Below, in pieces: positions 41,732 to 51,449 of a stretch of DNA of 51,930 nt (position 1 is the stretch's first letter; every line of letters begins with the position of its first letter). The notes under the pieces were generated by a model. It was not told where the DNA came from, searched no databases, and worked only from the letters and a program-made list of their open reading frames with translations. A program made the position numbers and the translations under genes. Source of the DNA: Chlorobiota bacterium (GTDB taxonomy: Bacteria > Bacteroidota > Ignavibacteria > OLB7); contig JAEUSP010000105.1 in the NCBI GenBank assembly GCA_016788565.1, positions 1 to 51,930 on the forward strand. The letters run 5' to 3'.

Positions 41732-44700
41732 TTATTTCCCCACCACCACCTTCTTCGCCACTACCATCTTCTGGTTGCTGACGGTGATAAGGTAGGTTCC
41801 AGCGGGTTGATTGCTTAGATCGAGGTTGTGGAGCAACTCGTCGCCGTTCGGTTGCACGCTGTGGGTGCTGACCACGCGCCCTGCCGGATCAACCACCGTA
41901 ACGCTTACCGGGCGGCCACCAAAATTCCCCATTGCCTCCACCGTGAACTCACCCGTTGATGGATTCGGATAGACCTCGCTCCACGCGCCTTCGCTTGCGG
42001 TTTCCTCCACCCCCAATGGCAATCCAACCGCAAAACTGAAAATCATCCGCTTCCCAAAATCTGCCGGAAGGCTACGAATCACCGTCACTTTCCCCCCCTC
42101 AATTTTTCGCAACGACGCGCTGCCGCTTCCAACTGCTGAAATCAGCGGATAGGCCAGCCCAAATCCTTCGTTGGCCACAATCTCCAACGTGTAGCAATCG
42201 GGCGGAAGTTGGAAGGTATCCAAATAGGTGGCGTTGATATCCATGCCGGAGCGGCCAATAATCTGGGTCCCCGCGCTGTTCTTCAGCGAGTAGGTGACAT
42301 CGTTCGGGATGGCGTTGTTTTTAATCCGGAAAATGTACTCCGTTGCGGCATACAGTGGGGCTGGGGTGAAGATGGTTTCGGCCTTGTTGTTGCGTGCATA
42401 TTCGTCGGTGCTGCCGTTTACGGCGGTTACTTCGGCAAAAAATTCTTTGTCGCCGATTCCGCCGCTGTACCATTCTTGGGCCTCAAAGGGCATCTCAACG
42501 GTGGCCGTTTCCAGAAATTTCAGCGAGCCGTTCCATTGGAAAATTCGGATTGTCCCGCCAACAACTCCGTAGCGAATTTCTGCGCTTGTCATCTCCGCCG
42601 CGCCGGTGTTTTTGATCCGAATTGTTGGATTGCTGCACATCGGATTGAATTTCCGGTAGAACTCCCAACTGGTTGGCTTGATAATCGCATCCACCGTTGC
42701 GTCGTGCTGGAAGTTTGGCGCGCCGTACTGGATCAGGTCCATCGTCATCACGTAGTTGCCGGTCCCCTGCCCGGTGTTGTTGGCCGGAACCGGATCAATG
42801 CCGTAATCCAGCCGAACGCTGTCGCCGCTGATGTAGGGGGTTAGCTCAAACTCATAATCATCCACCATTGCCCCCGGGCACCAGCCAGCGCGTGGCGGAG
42901 CCCAATTCCCGCCTTGAGCCATCACCGGATTCATGGCGCAGTTGTCGTTCTGCCAGATGTCCCAGGCAAACCGCTGCACGCCGTTGATATGCAGGTAGTG
43001 CTTTTTGTCGGCCCACTCGCAGCAGTGGATCAGCCCCTGGTTTGCGTCGTAGGTTCCTTCGTGTCCATGTCCGGTGATTCGCGTCTTGATGCGGAAGCCT
43101 TTGGCGGCTGGGTCAATCTTCACCGATTGCTCGGTTAATGCTTTGTTCTCGGCTAGGTTGCGGTAGCTGTAATTGCCGGAGCTTGGCCAGACGTGGTTCA
43201 CTTTCACAACATCACGCGGCGGGGTTCCACGGATGAAAAGGAATTTCAGATCTATCAACTCCTGCTGGTTCCCCGCGCTGATAGTCACTTGGTCATGGAG
43301 GTAGGGGGCGTAATCGGTGACATCGTACACCCAGGTGAAGCCGTTCGGGCCAAGATCAAGGCCAATGCCGTACGGGGTGATGAACCGCCCAAGCTCCACA
43401 ACATCCACCACTTCAAATGGCTCATAATACTCCCGCACGTTTGCCCGCAGAGTGACCCGCGCTGGCACTGCGGTGGAGTCTGCAACAGTGCCGTCAGGGG
43501 CGTAGGTGTAGCTTTGGCCGGCGGCCCAGACTTGAAGCGTATCGGTGGGGGTGGTGGGATCGGTGGGATGCTCGAACATCACAACGGTGGTTGGGCTGTT
43601 CATCACCGTGTCGGCCACCAGCGCCGAATCAAGCTGCGATTGATACTGTCCGCTCAGGAACCCAACATTTGGGCGGGTGCTGCTTGCGGTGAATCGCTGG
43701 AATATCCCGCTTCCGGTCACTGGCCGGTAGATTGGAAGGCCCATCATTACTCCATCGTGATTGCTTGCCGAGCGGTCGTCGGCGGTGGTTCCAACGCTGT
43801 CGTTCAGGGGGTAGTACAGAATCAGGCTTTGGTAATCGGGATTGTCGGGGGTGATGCTTTGGTTCATCAGGTTTAGGATTGCTGCGGTGTCAAGCTCCTT
43901 CTTCCAAACGGAAAATTCTGCAAGCCCACCCAAGTAGCTTGTGGAACCGGAGCTGACCCCTTTGCCAACAACAAACTCTGTGATGCCGGTCATCGCCATT
44001 TTTTTCCCCGAACCACTGCTCCACAGTTTCCCATTCAAGAAAATTCGCATGGTTCCGGTGGAGGCGTTTTTTGTGAAAGCCCAGTGGTTCCATCCCCCTT
44101 TTTGCGCATCGGCTGGGGCGGCTTTGTTGATGCGGTCGAACGCGCCGCCGTTGTTCCCTGCGTCCCAGTAGATGCTTCCATCACTCCAAGGCAAATGGAC
44201 GTTCAGCACACGATTCCCTTCGGCATCGCGCCCTTCAAAGGCGTAGGTGTTTTGGGGAAGCGAGCGGTCGCCCAATGCCCAAAAACTGACGGTGACGGCA
44301 CTATCAAGCTGGCTGAACGGGGCGGCTGCATCGGGAACGCTCACGTAATCGTTGCTGCCGAACTCCAGATAGCCGATTGGGCGGATTGCCGTAAGGCTGG
44401 TGGTGAGCGGTGTTGCTGTTCCCACCAGGGCAATGGAGGCTCCGTCGCTGCCATCGTGGCTAAGTTCCACCATCAGGTTCGATGTCCCATTCCACGTAAA
44501 CGGTGTTGTGAAATCAATCCGAATGATGCTGCCAGCGCCGATGTTCGCCGTGCGTTGATAGACCGTTGCAAACCCGCTGTTATCGTAACGGTTCGCGGCC
44601 AGCGCAGCAAGGGTTGTTTCCTTTATCCGAACGGTCAGGTTCTGCACCGTTCCCCCCGCCGTTGCTGCGTCAAACTTTATTCCGGTGATAGGGCCAGCTG

Positions 44701-45241
44701 TCAGCCCGGCAGCCTTCAACTCCTCGGCACTCCACAAATAGACTCCTTTCCCGATTTCGGATCCGCTGTTGAACAACGATGTTAGCGGATAGGCTCCGGC
44801 CCCAATTTTTGCTTCCGTTTCTTGGGTGGTGCTGGTGATGGTTCGGTAGTATTGCCATCGCTGGTAGATGCTGGAGGTTGGCGCGGTGGTGTAGGCAAAA
44901 GAATCGGGCGCGGCAGTCCCAATCATAAAATTAGAGTGTGATTTTTTCAGCGAGTCAATCACCCCCGTGCTGTCGTACAGCATGGCGTTGGTGATGTAAT
45001 CCCACTCACCGCACGGATATTTATCCTGCGTTGTGGCGGGGTCGCATTTCAGGTTTTGCAGCATCAGGATTTTTTCCCACCGTTCCTTCGCCGGGAACTG
45101 CCAGGTCCCTTTTCGCTTGGTGATATCCTTCCACGTCAAGGTTTCGACCGTGATGCTATCCCCCGACGATTGGCCAAACGCCACGCCGGAAAAAAAGCAG
45201 AAGCAAAGAAGGAGAGTTGCAAGAAGTCGGTAAGCAATCAT
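41732..45241 (-). CDS. Peptide-N-glycosidase F-like protein with LamG domain, T9SS cargo
   Basis: 1169 residues. Signal peptide ends near GVAFGQ. Residues ~50-90 (KERWEKILMLQNL, C77-GEWDYITNAML) resemble the N-terminal PNGase F domain, whose Asp is catalytic. A LamG/concanavalin-like insert spans about 310-480 (DYVSVPDAAAPFSQLDSAVT, GGLAEFSVWKKELDTAAIL). The PNGase F C-terminal part follows: RFITPYGIGLDLGPNGFTWV, GHGHEGTYDANQ, HCCEW with the likely second catalytic Glu, and NPVMAQGGNWAPPRAGWCPG. A T9SS sorting domain ends it (YPNPSTGEFTVE). PNGase F releases N-linked glycans from proteins. The domain order, with LamG inside, is unusual. Confidence 0.85.
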   Translation of the reverse strand: MIAYRLLATLLLCFCFFSGVAFGQSSGDSITVETLTWKDITKRKGTWQFPAKERWEKILMLQNLKCDPATTQDKYPCGEWDYITNAMLYDSTGVIDSLKKSHSNFMIGTAAPDSFAYTTAPTSSIYQRWQYYRTITSTTQETEAKIGAGAYPLTSLFNSGSEIGKGVYLWSAEELKAAGLTAGPITGIKFDAATAGGTVQNLTVRIKETTLAALAANRYDNSGFATVYQRTANIGAGSIIRIDFTTPFTWNGTSNLMVELSHDGSDGASIALVGTATPLTTSLTAIRPIGYLEFGSNDYVSVPDAAAPFSQLDSAVTVSFWALGDRSLPQNTYAFEGRDAEGNRVLNVHLPWSDGSIYWDAGNNGGAFDRINKAAPADAQKGGWNHWAFTKNASTGTMRIFLNGKLWSSGSGKKMAMTGITEFVVGKGVSSGSTSYLGGLAEFSVWKKELDTAAILNLMNQSITPDNPDYQSLILYYPLNDSVGTTADDRSASNHDGVMMGLPIYRPVTGSGIFQRFTASSTRPNVGFLSGQYQSQLDSALVADTVMNSPTTVVMFEHPTDPTTPTDTLQVWAAGQSYTYAPDGTVADSTAVPARVTLRANVREYYEPFEVVDVVELGRFITPYGIGLDLGPNGFTWVYDVTDYAPYLHDQVTISAGNQQELIDLKFLFIRGTPPRDVVKVNHVWPSSGNYSYRNLAENKALTEQSVKIDPAAKGFRIKTRITGHGHEGTYDANQGLIHCCEWADKKHYLHINGVQRFAWDIWQNDNCAMNPVMAQGGNWAPPRAGWCPGAMVDDYEFELTPYISGDSVRLDYGIDPVPANNTGQGTGNYVMTMDLIQYGAPNFQHDATVDAIIKPTSWEFYRKFNPMCSNPTIRIKNTGAAEMTSAEIRYGVVGGTIRIFQWNGSLKFLETATVEMPFEAQEWYSGGIGDKEFFAEVTAVNGSTDEYARNNKAETIFTPAPLYAATEYIFRIKNNAIPNDVTYSLKNSAGTQIIGRSGMDINATYLDTFQLPPDCYTLEIVANEGFGLAYPLISAVGSGSASLRKIEGGKVTVIRSLPADFGKRMIFSFAVGLPLGVEETASEGAWSEVYPNPSTGEFTVEAMGNFGGRPVSVTVVDPAGRVVSTHSVQPNGDELLHNLDLSNQPAGTYLITVSNQKMVVAKKVVVGK

Positions 45242-45376
45242 GGCAGGTAGATTAGTAGTTGTCGGTTGCAAACGGAGGGAACGGTTGTTGGTTGTTCTGC
45301 ATGGTTCATTCGAGACACAGAGGGGGAGAGAAGAGAGGGGGCTTCCTATTCGGCATTCCCCTCACTGTTGGATTGT

Positions 45377-45467
45377 GGTCAGTAGTCAGTGGTCAGTAGT
45401 CAGTGGTCAGTAGTCAGTGGTCAGTTGCAAGAACCAATTTGACATTCGACATTCGGCATTCCCCTCA
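45377..45467. repeat. Heptamer array RGTCAGT fused to AAT-type heptamers
   Basis: Seven units GGTCAGT/AGTCAGT alternate from 45377 to 45425; TGCAAGA and ACCAATT follow, then TGACATT CGACATT CGGCATT, all in the same 7-bp phase. A 22-bp direct repeat (45348-45369 and 45451-45472) flanks the array. The pgpA stop codon (45465-45467) lies within the last unit. Confidence 0.85.
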
Positions 45468-45995
45468 CTGTTCTCCCAAAAATTTCGTCACCAGTCCGGC
45501 GAACGAGAGGCCGTACCAGATGATATGGCTGGCGATATTTGCGTAGATGCCGGCCACAACGTCATCGGCCATAATGCCAAGCGGCCCGCGGCGGCGGTCG
45601 AAGTAGCTGGCGGGCCACAGTTTGGCGATGTCGAAGGCGCGGAACGTGAAGAAACAGATGACGGCCCACTGCCACTGTGGCTGGCCCATCACCAACGGTG
45701 AGGCCAGTGTGATCCACTGCCCGGCGAACTCATCAATCGTGACGAAACTGGGGTCGTCGCCAATCGCTTCCTCGCACGGGCCGGCAAGCCACAGCCCCAC
45801 AAAAAATGCTACCGCACCACTGGCCAACAGCACCCAGGGGTTTGCAAATCCGGGGATGAAGTAGAACAACACCGCTACCGCGCTTGCCACGGTCCCCGAT
45901 GCCACCGGCGAAAGCCCCGTGAACAGCCCGCTGGCAATCAACTGCTTCCAGAAAGGGATGTTATGCTCGCGAAGAAGTGCGGATAAATTTGTCAT
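45465..45995 (-). CDS. pgpA: Phosphatidylglycerophosphatase A
   Basis: 176 residues with several membrane segments: LIASGLFTGLSPVASGTVAS, PWVLLASGAVAFFVGLWL, and the C-terminal IIWYGLSFAGLV. TIDEFAGQWITL is the conserved acidic motif of PgpA. It removes phosphate from phosphatidylglycerophosphate to give phosphatidylglycerol. It overlaps pgsA, the preceding step, by 35 bp, so they are one operon. The 3' end (GEQ-stop) runs into the flanking direct repeat at 45451-45472. Confidence 0.9.
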   Translation of the reverse strand: MTNLSALLREHNIPFWKQLIASGLFTGLSPVASGTVASAVAVLFYFIPGFANPWVLLASGAVAFFVGLWLAGPCEEAIGDDPSFVTIDEFAGQWITLASPLVMGQPQWQWAVICFFTFRAFDIAKLWPASYFDRRRGPLGIMADDVVAGIYANIASHIIWYGLSFAGLVTKFLGEQ

Positions 45996-46587
45996 GGATG
46001 AACCGGAGGACGTGACGATTAGCGATCAGATATTGAACCGCAGTGATGATAGACAGCGCGGTCAGAAGCAGCATGGAGGTTGTGATAACCCACGGCGAAA
46101 ACAGCCCCTTGATAGCCTGGGGAGAAATATACTCACGCAGCCACTCCACATTCCCCAGCGTGAAGGCCAGCACCACATACCAGAGGAAGATCAGTTGCAA
46201 CGCTGTTTTCCATTTGGCAAGGTTGCTGGTGACAACCGGTTGGTTGCGGCGGTCGGCGATTACGCGAAGCACCGTTACCAGAACATCGCGGCCAACAATG
46301 GCCAGCACCATCCAGAGTGAGAGGATATCGAGGAACGCAAAAGCAAAGAAGGCCGCGCCAATCAGGACCTTATCGGCAAGGGGATCGAAGAACCGCCCGA
46401 AGCTGCTCATGGCATTGTATTTGCGGGCATACCAGCCGTCGTACCAATCGCTGATTGCTGCAACCAGAAACACCCCTGCCGAGGCTTGCACCATTACTCC
46501 ATCACCGCTCATCAGTAAGTAGATGAACAGCGGTGTCAGCACAATCCGCGAGGCGGTGATGATGTTCGGCAGTTGTTCGGGACGCAT
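45961..46587 (-). CDS. pgsA: Phosphatidylglycerophosphate synthase
   Basis: 208 residues. The CDP-alcohol phosphatidyltransferase motif is complete: SDWYDGWYARKYNAMS followed by SFGRFFDPLADK (DG..AR..G...D...D). Hydrophobic helices fill the remainder. It joins CDP-diacylglycerol and glycerol 3-phosphate in the membrane. Coupled to pgpA by a 35-bp overlap, so two consecutive steps are co-expressed. Confidence 0.93.
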   Translation of the reverse strand: MRPEQLPNIITASRIVLTPLFIYLLMSGDGVMVQASAGVFLVAAISDWYDGWYARKYNAMSSFGRFFDPLADKVLIGAAFFAFAFLDILSLWMVLAIVGRDVLVTVLRVIADRRNQPVVTSNLAKWKTALQLIFLWYVVLAFTLGNVEWLREYISPQAIKGLFSPWVITTSMLLLTALSIITAVQYLIANRHVLRFIHDKFIRTSSRA

Positions 46588-46886
46588 GGGAAAAGATGTG
46601 CCAGGGGAAGCCCAGCGGCGATGCTATGCCAGCAGAATGAATCAGCTTCCGCGCAACCACGTTGTGGGACCCAACACTGACGCGGCAAAGGTACACAACC
46701 GGCTGGAATGTGGAAGAAGCTCATCCCGTGAAAATCCAATCTGCTACTCCATTTGGCAAATAGCGCTTACGCCCTGAACCCAGCCACAACAAATCATCAA
46801 CAAACCGTGATCTTCCTTGCACGTCAGGCTGCCCGCCACGTAGCTTGCGGCTGGCACAATTCATCAATCCTTTCCTATCCCAACAA

Positions 46887-47864
46887 ATGCGCAGATTGTT
46901 TGCTCAGTTCTTGGTGTTGTTGCTTATCGTTCCGGCGGTTGGTTCGGCACAAAAATTTTCGGAGTTCACCGAGTTCTACCGCTCGGTTCGGGTGAACGGG
47001 TTGGAGCAACTGGTGTTTGCTTATCCTTCCACCGATCCCCTGCGCGACCCATCGGCCTACGGGGTGAAACGGGATTCGGCAGGGCGGCCGGTGATGGTGA
47101 TGCGTTTCTACTTTGGCAACCCCCACACCCGTGGGCTGTGGACGTACATGCGAATCCAATACCTCACCAGCAGTGAAGCCGGAACCACACTGCAACGCCG
47201 CACCTTCCACGCGCCGAACAACGCGCCAATGCAGGTTGGATATGCCTACGGTGAGGAAGCTCTGTTCCGTGCCAACGGGGAAATTATCCGCTACGCCCAG
47301 CTTGACCGCGAGGACAATCTGCTGGGGAAAGTTCCCATCGTGACCGCTTGCCGCTACCGCTACACCGCGCCAACCAGCGTGATCCAGGAATGGAGGTTTG
47401 AAAGCGGCAAACTCCATTGGGTTGCCAACAACTACCCCGACAGCTCGCAACGGTTTCTGGAGCACGCCCCCGACGGTGCGTACTTCCGAACCCTAACAAT
47501 GGATGAGCGTGGCCAGGTGGCCCAGGAGAGTCTGCTGGGGATTGACAAACGTCCGTTTGCGTACCAAGCCGGGGTGTATGCTGTTCGCTACGTCCGCGAC
47601 ACAGTCGGGCAGATAACTTCCCTGAGCTACATCGGAGCCGACGGCGCGCCAACAGCCGACACATCGGGGATTTCCACAATCCAGTTTGAATATGATGACT
47701 GGGGGAGGGAAGTGGTGTGGAAAGCATTTGGCCTTGATGAAAAACCACACGGGGGTTCCAGCGATGGAGCCGCCAGAATCGTCCGGCAATACAGCAGTTT
47801 TGATGGCTCGTTGGAAAAAGAAGAAATCTACAATGCCGAGGGGGCGCGGGTTGGGGGTGAGTAG
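46887..47864 (+). CDS. Secreted protein of unknown function
   Basis: 325 residues from the ATG at 46887. The signal peptide is RRLFAQFLVLLLIVPAVGSA. The mature part shows repeating segments such as YGVKRDSAGRPVMVMRFYFG, TLTMDERGQVAQESLLGIDK, YVRDTVGQITSLSYIGADG and FEYDDWGREVVWKAFGLDEK, loosely like the YD/WG repeat or MORN-type patterns of secreted bacterial proteins. No named family. No T9SS domain at the end, so probably periplasmic. The upstream gap 46588-46886 holds no gene. Confidence 0.75.
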   Translation: MRRLFAQFLVLLLIVPAVGSAQKFSEFTEFYRSVRVNGLEQLVFAYPSTDPLRDPSAYGVKRDSAGRPVMVMRFYFGNPHTRGLWTYMRIQYLTSSEAGTTLQRRTFHAPNNAPMQVGYAYGEEALFRANGEIIRYAQLDREDNLLGKVPIVTACRYRYTAPTSVIQEWRFESGKLHWVANNYPDSSQRFLEHAPDGAYFRTLTMDERGQVAQESLLGIDKRPFAYQAGVYAVRYVRDTVGQITSLSYIGADGAPTADTSGISTIQFEYDDWGREVVWKAFGLDEKPHGGSSDGAARIVRQYSSFDGSLEKEEIYNAEGARVGGE

Positions 47865-47897
47865 TGGGGTGGGCAAGCACACTGCTTCACTCTCAGT

Positions 47898-50800
47898 TTA
47901 TTTCACCAGCATCATCGCAATGCTCTGCTGCCAGTCGCCCGATTTGATGCGGAAGTAGTAGATGCCGGACGGGTAGCCGGTCGCGTCCCAGTCAATGGTG
48001 TAGCGTCCGTGCTGCATCGGTTGGTCAAGCAACCGCGCAACCACTCTTCCTGATTCATCAAGAATCTGAGCGGTGACGTGGCCATCAAGCCCAAGAGAGA
48101 AGGGGAGGGAAGTGAGAGGGTTAAAAGGGTTCGGGTGGTTTTGCTGAAGGCTGAAGGAGTTGGCCGAAAGCTCAATCAATCTCAGGTTCAACCCGCACAG
48201 CGAATCCACCGCAACAACGCCACTTCCCGGAAGGCTTTGCGTGCAAGGTGCGTCCGGTATCGTCACCGTTGCGGCCACCCTTGCTTGTGTGGTGTTTCCC
48301 AAAAACAGCGTGAACTCCGGGGCAACCACTGCCCCAATTCCTGCAAGAGTTTTCCCCCTTGGAGCTTCAGCAAACAGCCGCAGGCTATCGGCTTCGGCTG
48401 CTTCCACCGTTAGCGTCCATCCTTCCAGCAATGTTCCGTTGGTGGCCGATTGCAGTTCTGCTGTTGTGGGGTGGGTTAACCGCATGATGGTGGTGTCGTA
48501 GCGAAGGCTTACCCGAACGGATGTGGCCTGCATCGCCGCAATATCTTGATGAAGCAACACGGGAACCCGGATGCTTCCCCCCAAGCGCCCGTGGAGGTTT
48601 GCGCCGATTGTCGTTTGCAAAATCCGTGGAGCAGTGTTCACCCACACCGTCACCGAATCGCTTGCGGCGCAGCCGTACTGGTTGGCCGCCGTGACGCGAT
48701 AGGTGGTTGTGATTATCGGAGCGGCGATTGGGTTGGGGCAATCTGCGCAACTCAGTCCTTCGCGTGGCCACCAACGGAACTGCCCTGTTCCGTTTGCTTC
48801 AAGCCCCACACTCTCCCCCTTGCAAATCGCCTGATCTGACCCGGCCTTAACGGTTGGCAACGGAGTAACCGTAACGGTGAGAGAATCGCTGGCGATGCAG
48901 CCCAGCGTGTTGGTTGCAACCGCCACGTAGCGTGTGGTTGTTGTGGGCGCAGCAACTGGGTTTGGGCAATCGGTGCAACTAAGCCCAGTGCTTGGTTGCC
49001 AGCGGATTTGGCCAGCCCCAACCGCACGCAGCATTGCCTCCCCGCCGAAGCAGATCGTGGTGTCGTTGCTGGCTTGGATTTCTGGAAGGGGAACCACCGT
49101 AACGGTGATGCTGGCAGTATCGGCACAACGCCCGCCGTTGCTGACAACTGCGCGGTAGGTGGTGGTTGCCGTTGGCGTTGCGATTGGGGTTGGGCAATCG
49201 GCACAACTCAGCCCGTTTGCCGGAACCCACTGGATGTCAGTTCCCCCCGAAGCCAAAAGCTGAACAGAAGTGCCAGCACAGATGGCAGTATCGCTGCTAA
49301 CCGTAGCCGCAACAAAGGGAACCACCGTAACGGTGACTGAGTCGCGGGCGGTGCAGCGGTTGCTGCCGATAGCTTGCAGGTAATAGGTTGTGGTTTGTTG
49401 CGGCGTAGCCATGGGGGAAGGGCAATCAAAGCACGAGAGGGAAGGGGAAACATCCCACAGCAGCAGTCCGTCGGCCAAGCCATGCAGTTGAAGGCTATCG
49501 CCAGCGCAGATGGTGGTATCCATTCCAGCATCAACCAACGGTAGTGGAAGCATTGTCACTACAATGGTATCGTATCCATTGCACCCAGCCTGGTTGGTTA
49601 CTTCCACCGCATAGCTCCCCCCATTTCTCACAATGATCTTCTGTGTTTGTTCTCCGGTGGACCAACGATAGCTGGCGTACCCTGCACCCGCATCCAATGT
49701 TAGGCTATCTCCTTCGCAGAAGGGTGAAGTACCCGATAGAGTAATTGTAGGCGTGGAGATACTAGACTCAACAGCCAATTCTTTCGACGTAACGGTACAG
49801 CCATCTGCACGGGCGGCAGTAACGGAATACTGGCCAGGTTTCCAAACACGAATGGAACGGGTAAGCGCGCCATTGCTCCAGCGGTAGCTGGCAAACCCTG
49901 TGTTGGCTTCCAGTGTAATCGTGTCGCCATTGCACAGCCCCGTTGCCCCACGTATGGTAATGTTGATCTTCAGTGTATCAATCACAATACTATCGGTGGC
50001 AACGCAGCCGTGTTCGTTGATGCCAGTAACACGGTATGTTCCTGGCTCCAAAGCCTTGATTGTCGGGGAATTCCAAGGTTGGTGCTCCCATTGGAACCTC
50101 ATGGAGGTATCCTCACTGCTTGCTTGAATTATTGTCTGGTCTCCGGGGCAAAGGGGTAAATGTTTATCGGTAGTGAGTTTGATTGCTGCAACTGGAGGGA
50201 GAAGCCGCACATGAGTTGTGAATGTTCTCGGGATAACATTGCAGGCAACTTCAATTTGTGGGAAGCCCTGGCAGGTGACTGAGTACCACCCAGAATCGCG
50301 GCAGATGATTTGTTGAGTTTTTTCTCCGGTGGACCATTGGTAGCTGGCATATCCCGATGGTGCTGAAAGTATCATCGAATCTTTCCCACACATCCCGGAA
50401 TCCATCACGGTAATCCCTGCGGGGTTGAACTTCCATTGCAGAATCTCATGCAGTTGGAAGGAAGATGCTGTTGCTGCAGTAAGCCCTACCCACGCTTTTC
50501 CATTCAGCAACTTCAGGTTTGATTGAATATCTATCGGGATTTGCAGCAGTGGAAAGGAGCAGGTGTCCACATAAACCTTCAAGATATTGGACTGATATTC
50601 GATGATGGCGGTGTGCACCTTGCCGTCATCAATTTTGGGAGCCGGAGCCCACCCAAGCGAATGCTGAACCGAGGCAGTGTTTGGCTTCATCCAGCGGGTT
50701 TGCACGCTGATGTGATAGCTGAATGGTGGATCCTCGGGGTATCCATTGTCGAAGGTGTCGAACTCAATCGCTAAGCATTGTGGGATATCTGCGTAGCCCT

Positions 50801-51164
50801 TTCCATCACCGCTCAATCCTATTGCTGTTTCGCTGCTGTTTTGAATAACGAACGCAATTCCATCGGCCCCATTCAATCCGTTCACATCGAAAGTTCCCCC
50901 TTTGGCCGCAATCTTAAACTGGAACCGCGTCACGAACCCATTGGCTACCGATTGCTTCTGGTTGTACCACACTCCGCCAACTTGGCTAATGCCGGTTGGT
51001 GTCAGGATAATCGAGTTACTATTTCGTGCGGCCGACCCCACATAGTTGTAGCCAACCAGGGAAGCAGGAAATGAAATTTGCCCACGTGCCGTGATGGTGC
51101 AGAGCATCAACAGAACAACGAAGAAGAGCAAGCAGAGAGGGCGGAAGGAAGAAGAAATCAACAT
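47898..51164 (-). CDS. Large L-type lectin-like protein with tandem repeats, T9SS cargo
   Basis: 1088 residues. Signal peptide ends near TITARGQ. Residues ~25-230 resemble a legume/L-type lectin fold (GGTFDVNGLNGADGIAFVIQ, CLAIEFDTFDNG, HTAIIEYQSNILKVYVD). Ig-like modules with YRWSTGEQTQ or YRWSNG motifs follow. Then four tandem ~85-residue modules share LSCxDCPxPxAxP. A cohesin-like segment (GGSIRVPVLLHQDIAAMQA) precedes the C-terminal domain with NHPNPFNPLTSLPFSL and GYPSGIYYFRI, a FlgD-like/T9SS end. It is probably a surface adhesin or glycan-binding protein. Confidence 0.85.
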   Translation of the reverse strand: MLISSSFRPLCLLFFVVLLMLCTITARGQISFPASLVGYNYVGSAARNSNSIILTPTGISQVGGVWYNQKQSVANGFVTRFQFKIAAKGGTFDVNGLNGADGIAFVIQNSSETAIGLSGDGKGYADIPQCLAIEFDTFDNGYPEDPPFSYHISVQTRWMKPNTASVQHSLGWAPAPKIDDGKVHTAIIEYQSNILKVYVDTCSFPLLQIPIDIQSNLKLLNGKAWVGLTAATASSFQLHEILQWKFNPAGITVMDSGMCGKDSMILSAPSGYASYQWSTGEKTQQIICRDSGWYSVTCQGFPQIEVACNVIPRTFTTHVRLLPPVAAIKLTTDKHLPLCPGDQTIIQASSEDTSMRFQWEHQPWNSPTIKALEPGTYRVTGINEHGCVATDSIVIDTLKINITIRGATGLCNGDTITLEANTGFASYRWSNGALTRSIRVWKPGQYSVTAARADGCTVTSKELAVESSISTPTITLSGTSPFCEGDSLTLDAGAGYASYRWSTGEQTQKIIVRNGGSYAVEVTNQAGCNGYDTIVVTMLPLPLVDAGMDTTICAGDSLQLHGLADGLLLWDVSPSLSCFDCPSPMATPQQTTTYYLQAIGSNRCTARDSVTVTVVPFVAATVSSDTAICAGTSVQLLASGGTDIQWVPANGLSCADCPTPIATPTATTTYRAVVSNGGRCADTASITVTVVPLPEIQASNDTTICFGGEAMLRAVGAGQIRWQPSTGLSCTDCPNPVAAPTTTTRYVAVATNTLGCIASDSLTVTVTPLPTVKAGSDQAICKGESVGLEANGTGQFRWWPREGLSCADCPNPIAAPIITTTYRVTAANQYGCAASDSVTVWVNTAPRILQTTIGANLHGRLGGSIRVPVLLHQDIAAMQATSVRVSLRYDTTIMRLTHPTTAELQSATNGTLLEGWTLTVEAAEADSLRLFAEAPRGKTLAGIGAVVAPEFTLFLGNTTQARVAATVTIPDAPCTQSLPGSGVVAVDSLCGLNLRLIELSANSFSLQQNHPNPFNPLTSLPFSLGLDGHVTAQILDESGRVVARLLDQPMQHGRYTIDWDATGYPSGIYYFRIKSGDWQQSIAMMLVK

Positions 51165-51239
51165 GCGAGCAAGGATTGAAAGATGGAAAAGCACACACTG
51201 AAGACCGAATAAAAGTACAGAACAGAACGGAGAAAAAAT

Positions 51240-51345
51240 ATACTCCAATGAAAGTGGTTTGCGATAAAAACCGCGCTGTCATTCCCGCGAAAGCGGGAAT
51301 CCATGCGGTTTAGCACCTCATCCAGCTGAGTAGAAATTTGTTCCG
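51240..51345. repeat. Second copy of the MITE-like element (diverged)
   Basis: ATTCCCGCGAAAGCGGGAAT (51281-51300) is a 20-bp perfect palindrome around GCGAAAGC. Its 5' flank matches 27190-27217 (TACTCCAA, AGTGGTTTGCGA). AAACCGC and GCGGTTT form a second nested inverted pair. The far terminal repeat is not recognisable. Confidence 0.6.
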
Positions 51346-51374
51346 AGTATATATCCGAACTTCTACCGCTTCTG

Positions 51375-51413
51375 AAAAAACAGGGTGCTTCTTGTGTTGC
51401 AAGAAGCACCCTG
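51375..51413 (-). terminator. Strong intrinsic terminator for the last T9SS gene
   Basis: CAGGGTGCTTCTTG (51381-51394) and CAAGAAGCACCCTG (51400-51413), 5-nt loop; on the minus strand a six-base T-run follows. It lies 37 bp after the stop. Confidence 0.92.
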
Positions 51414-51449
51414 TGCGTTAGCAAAAAATCGGATAGATACGCTACCGAA

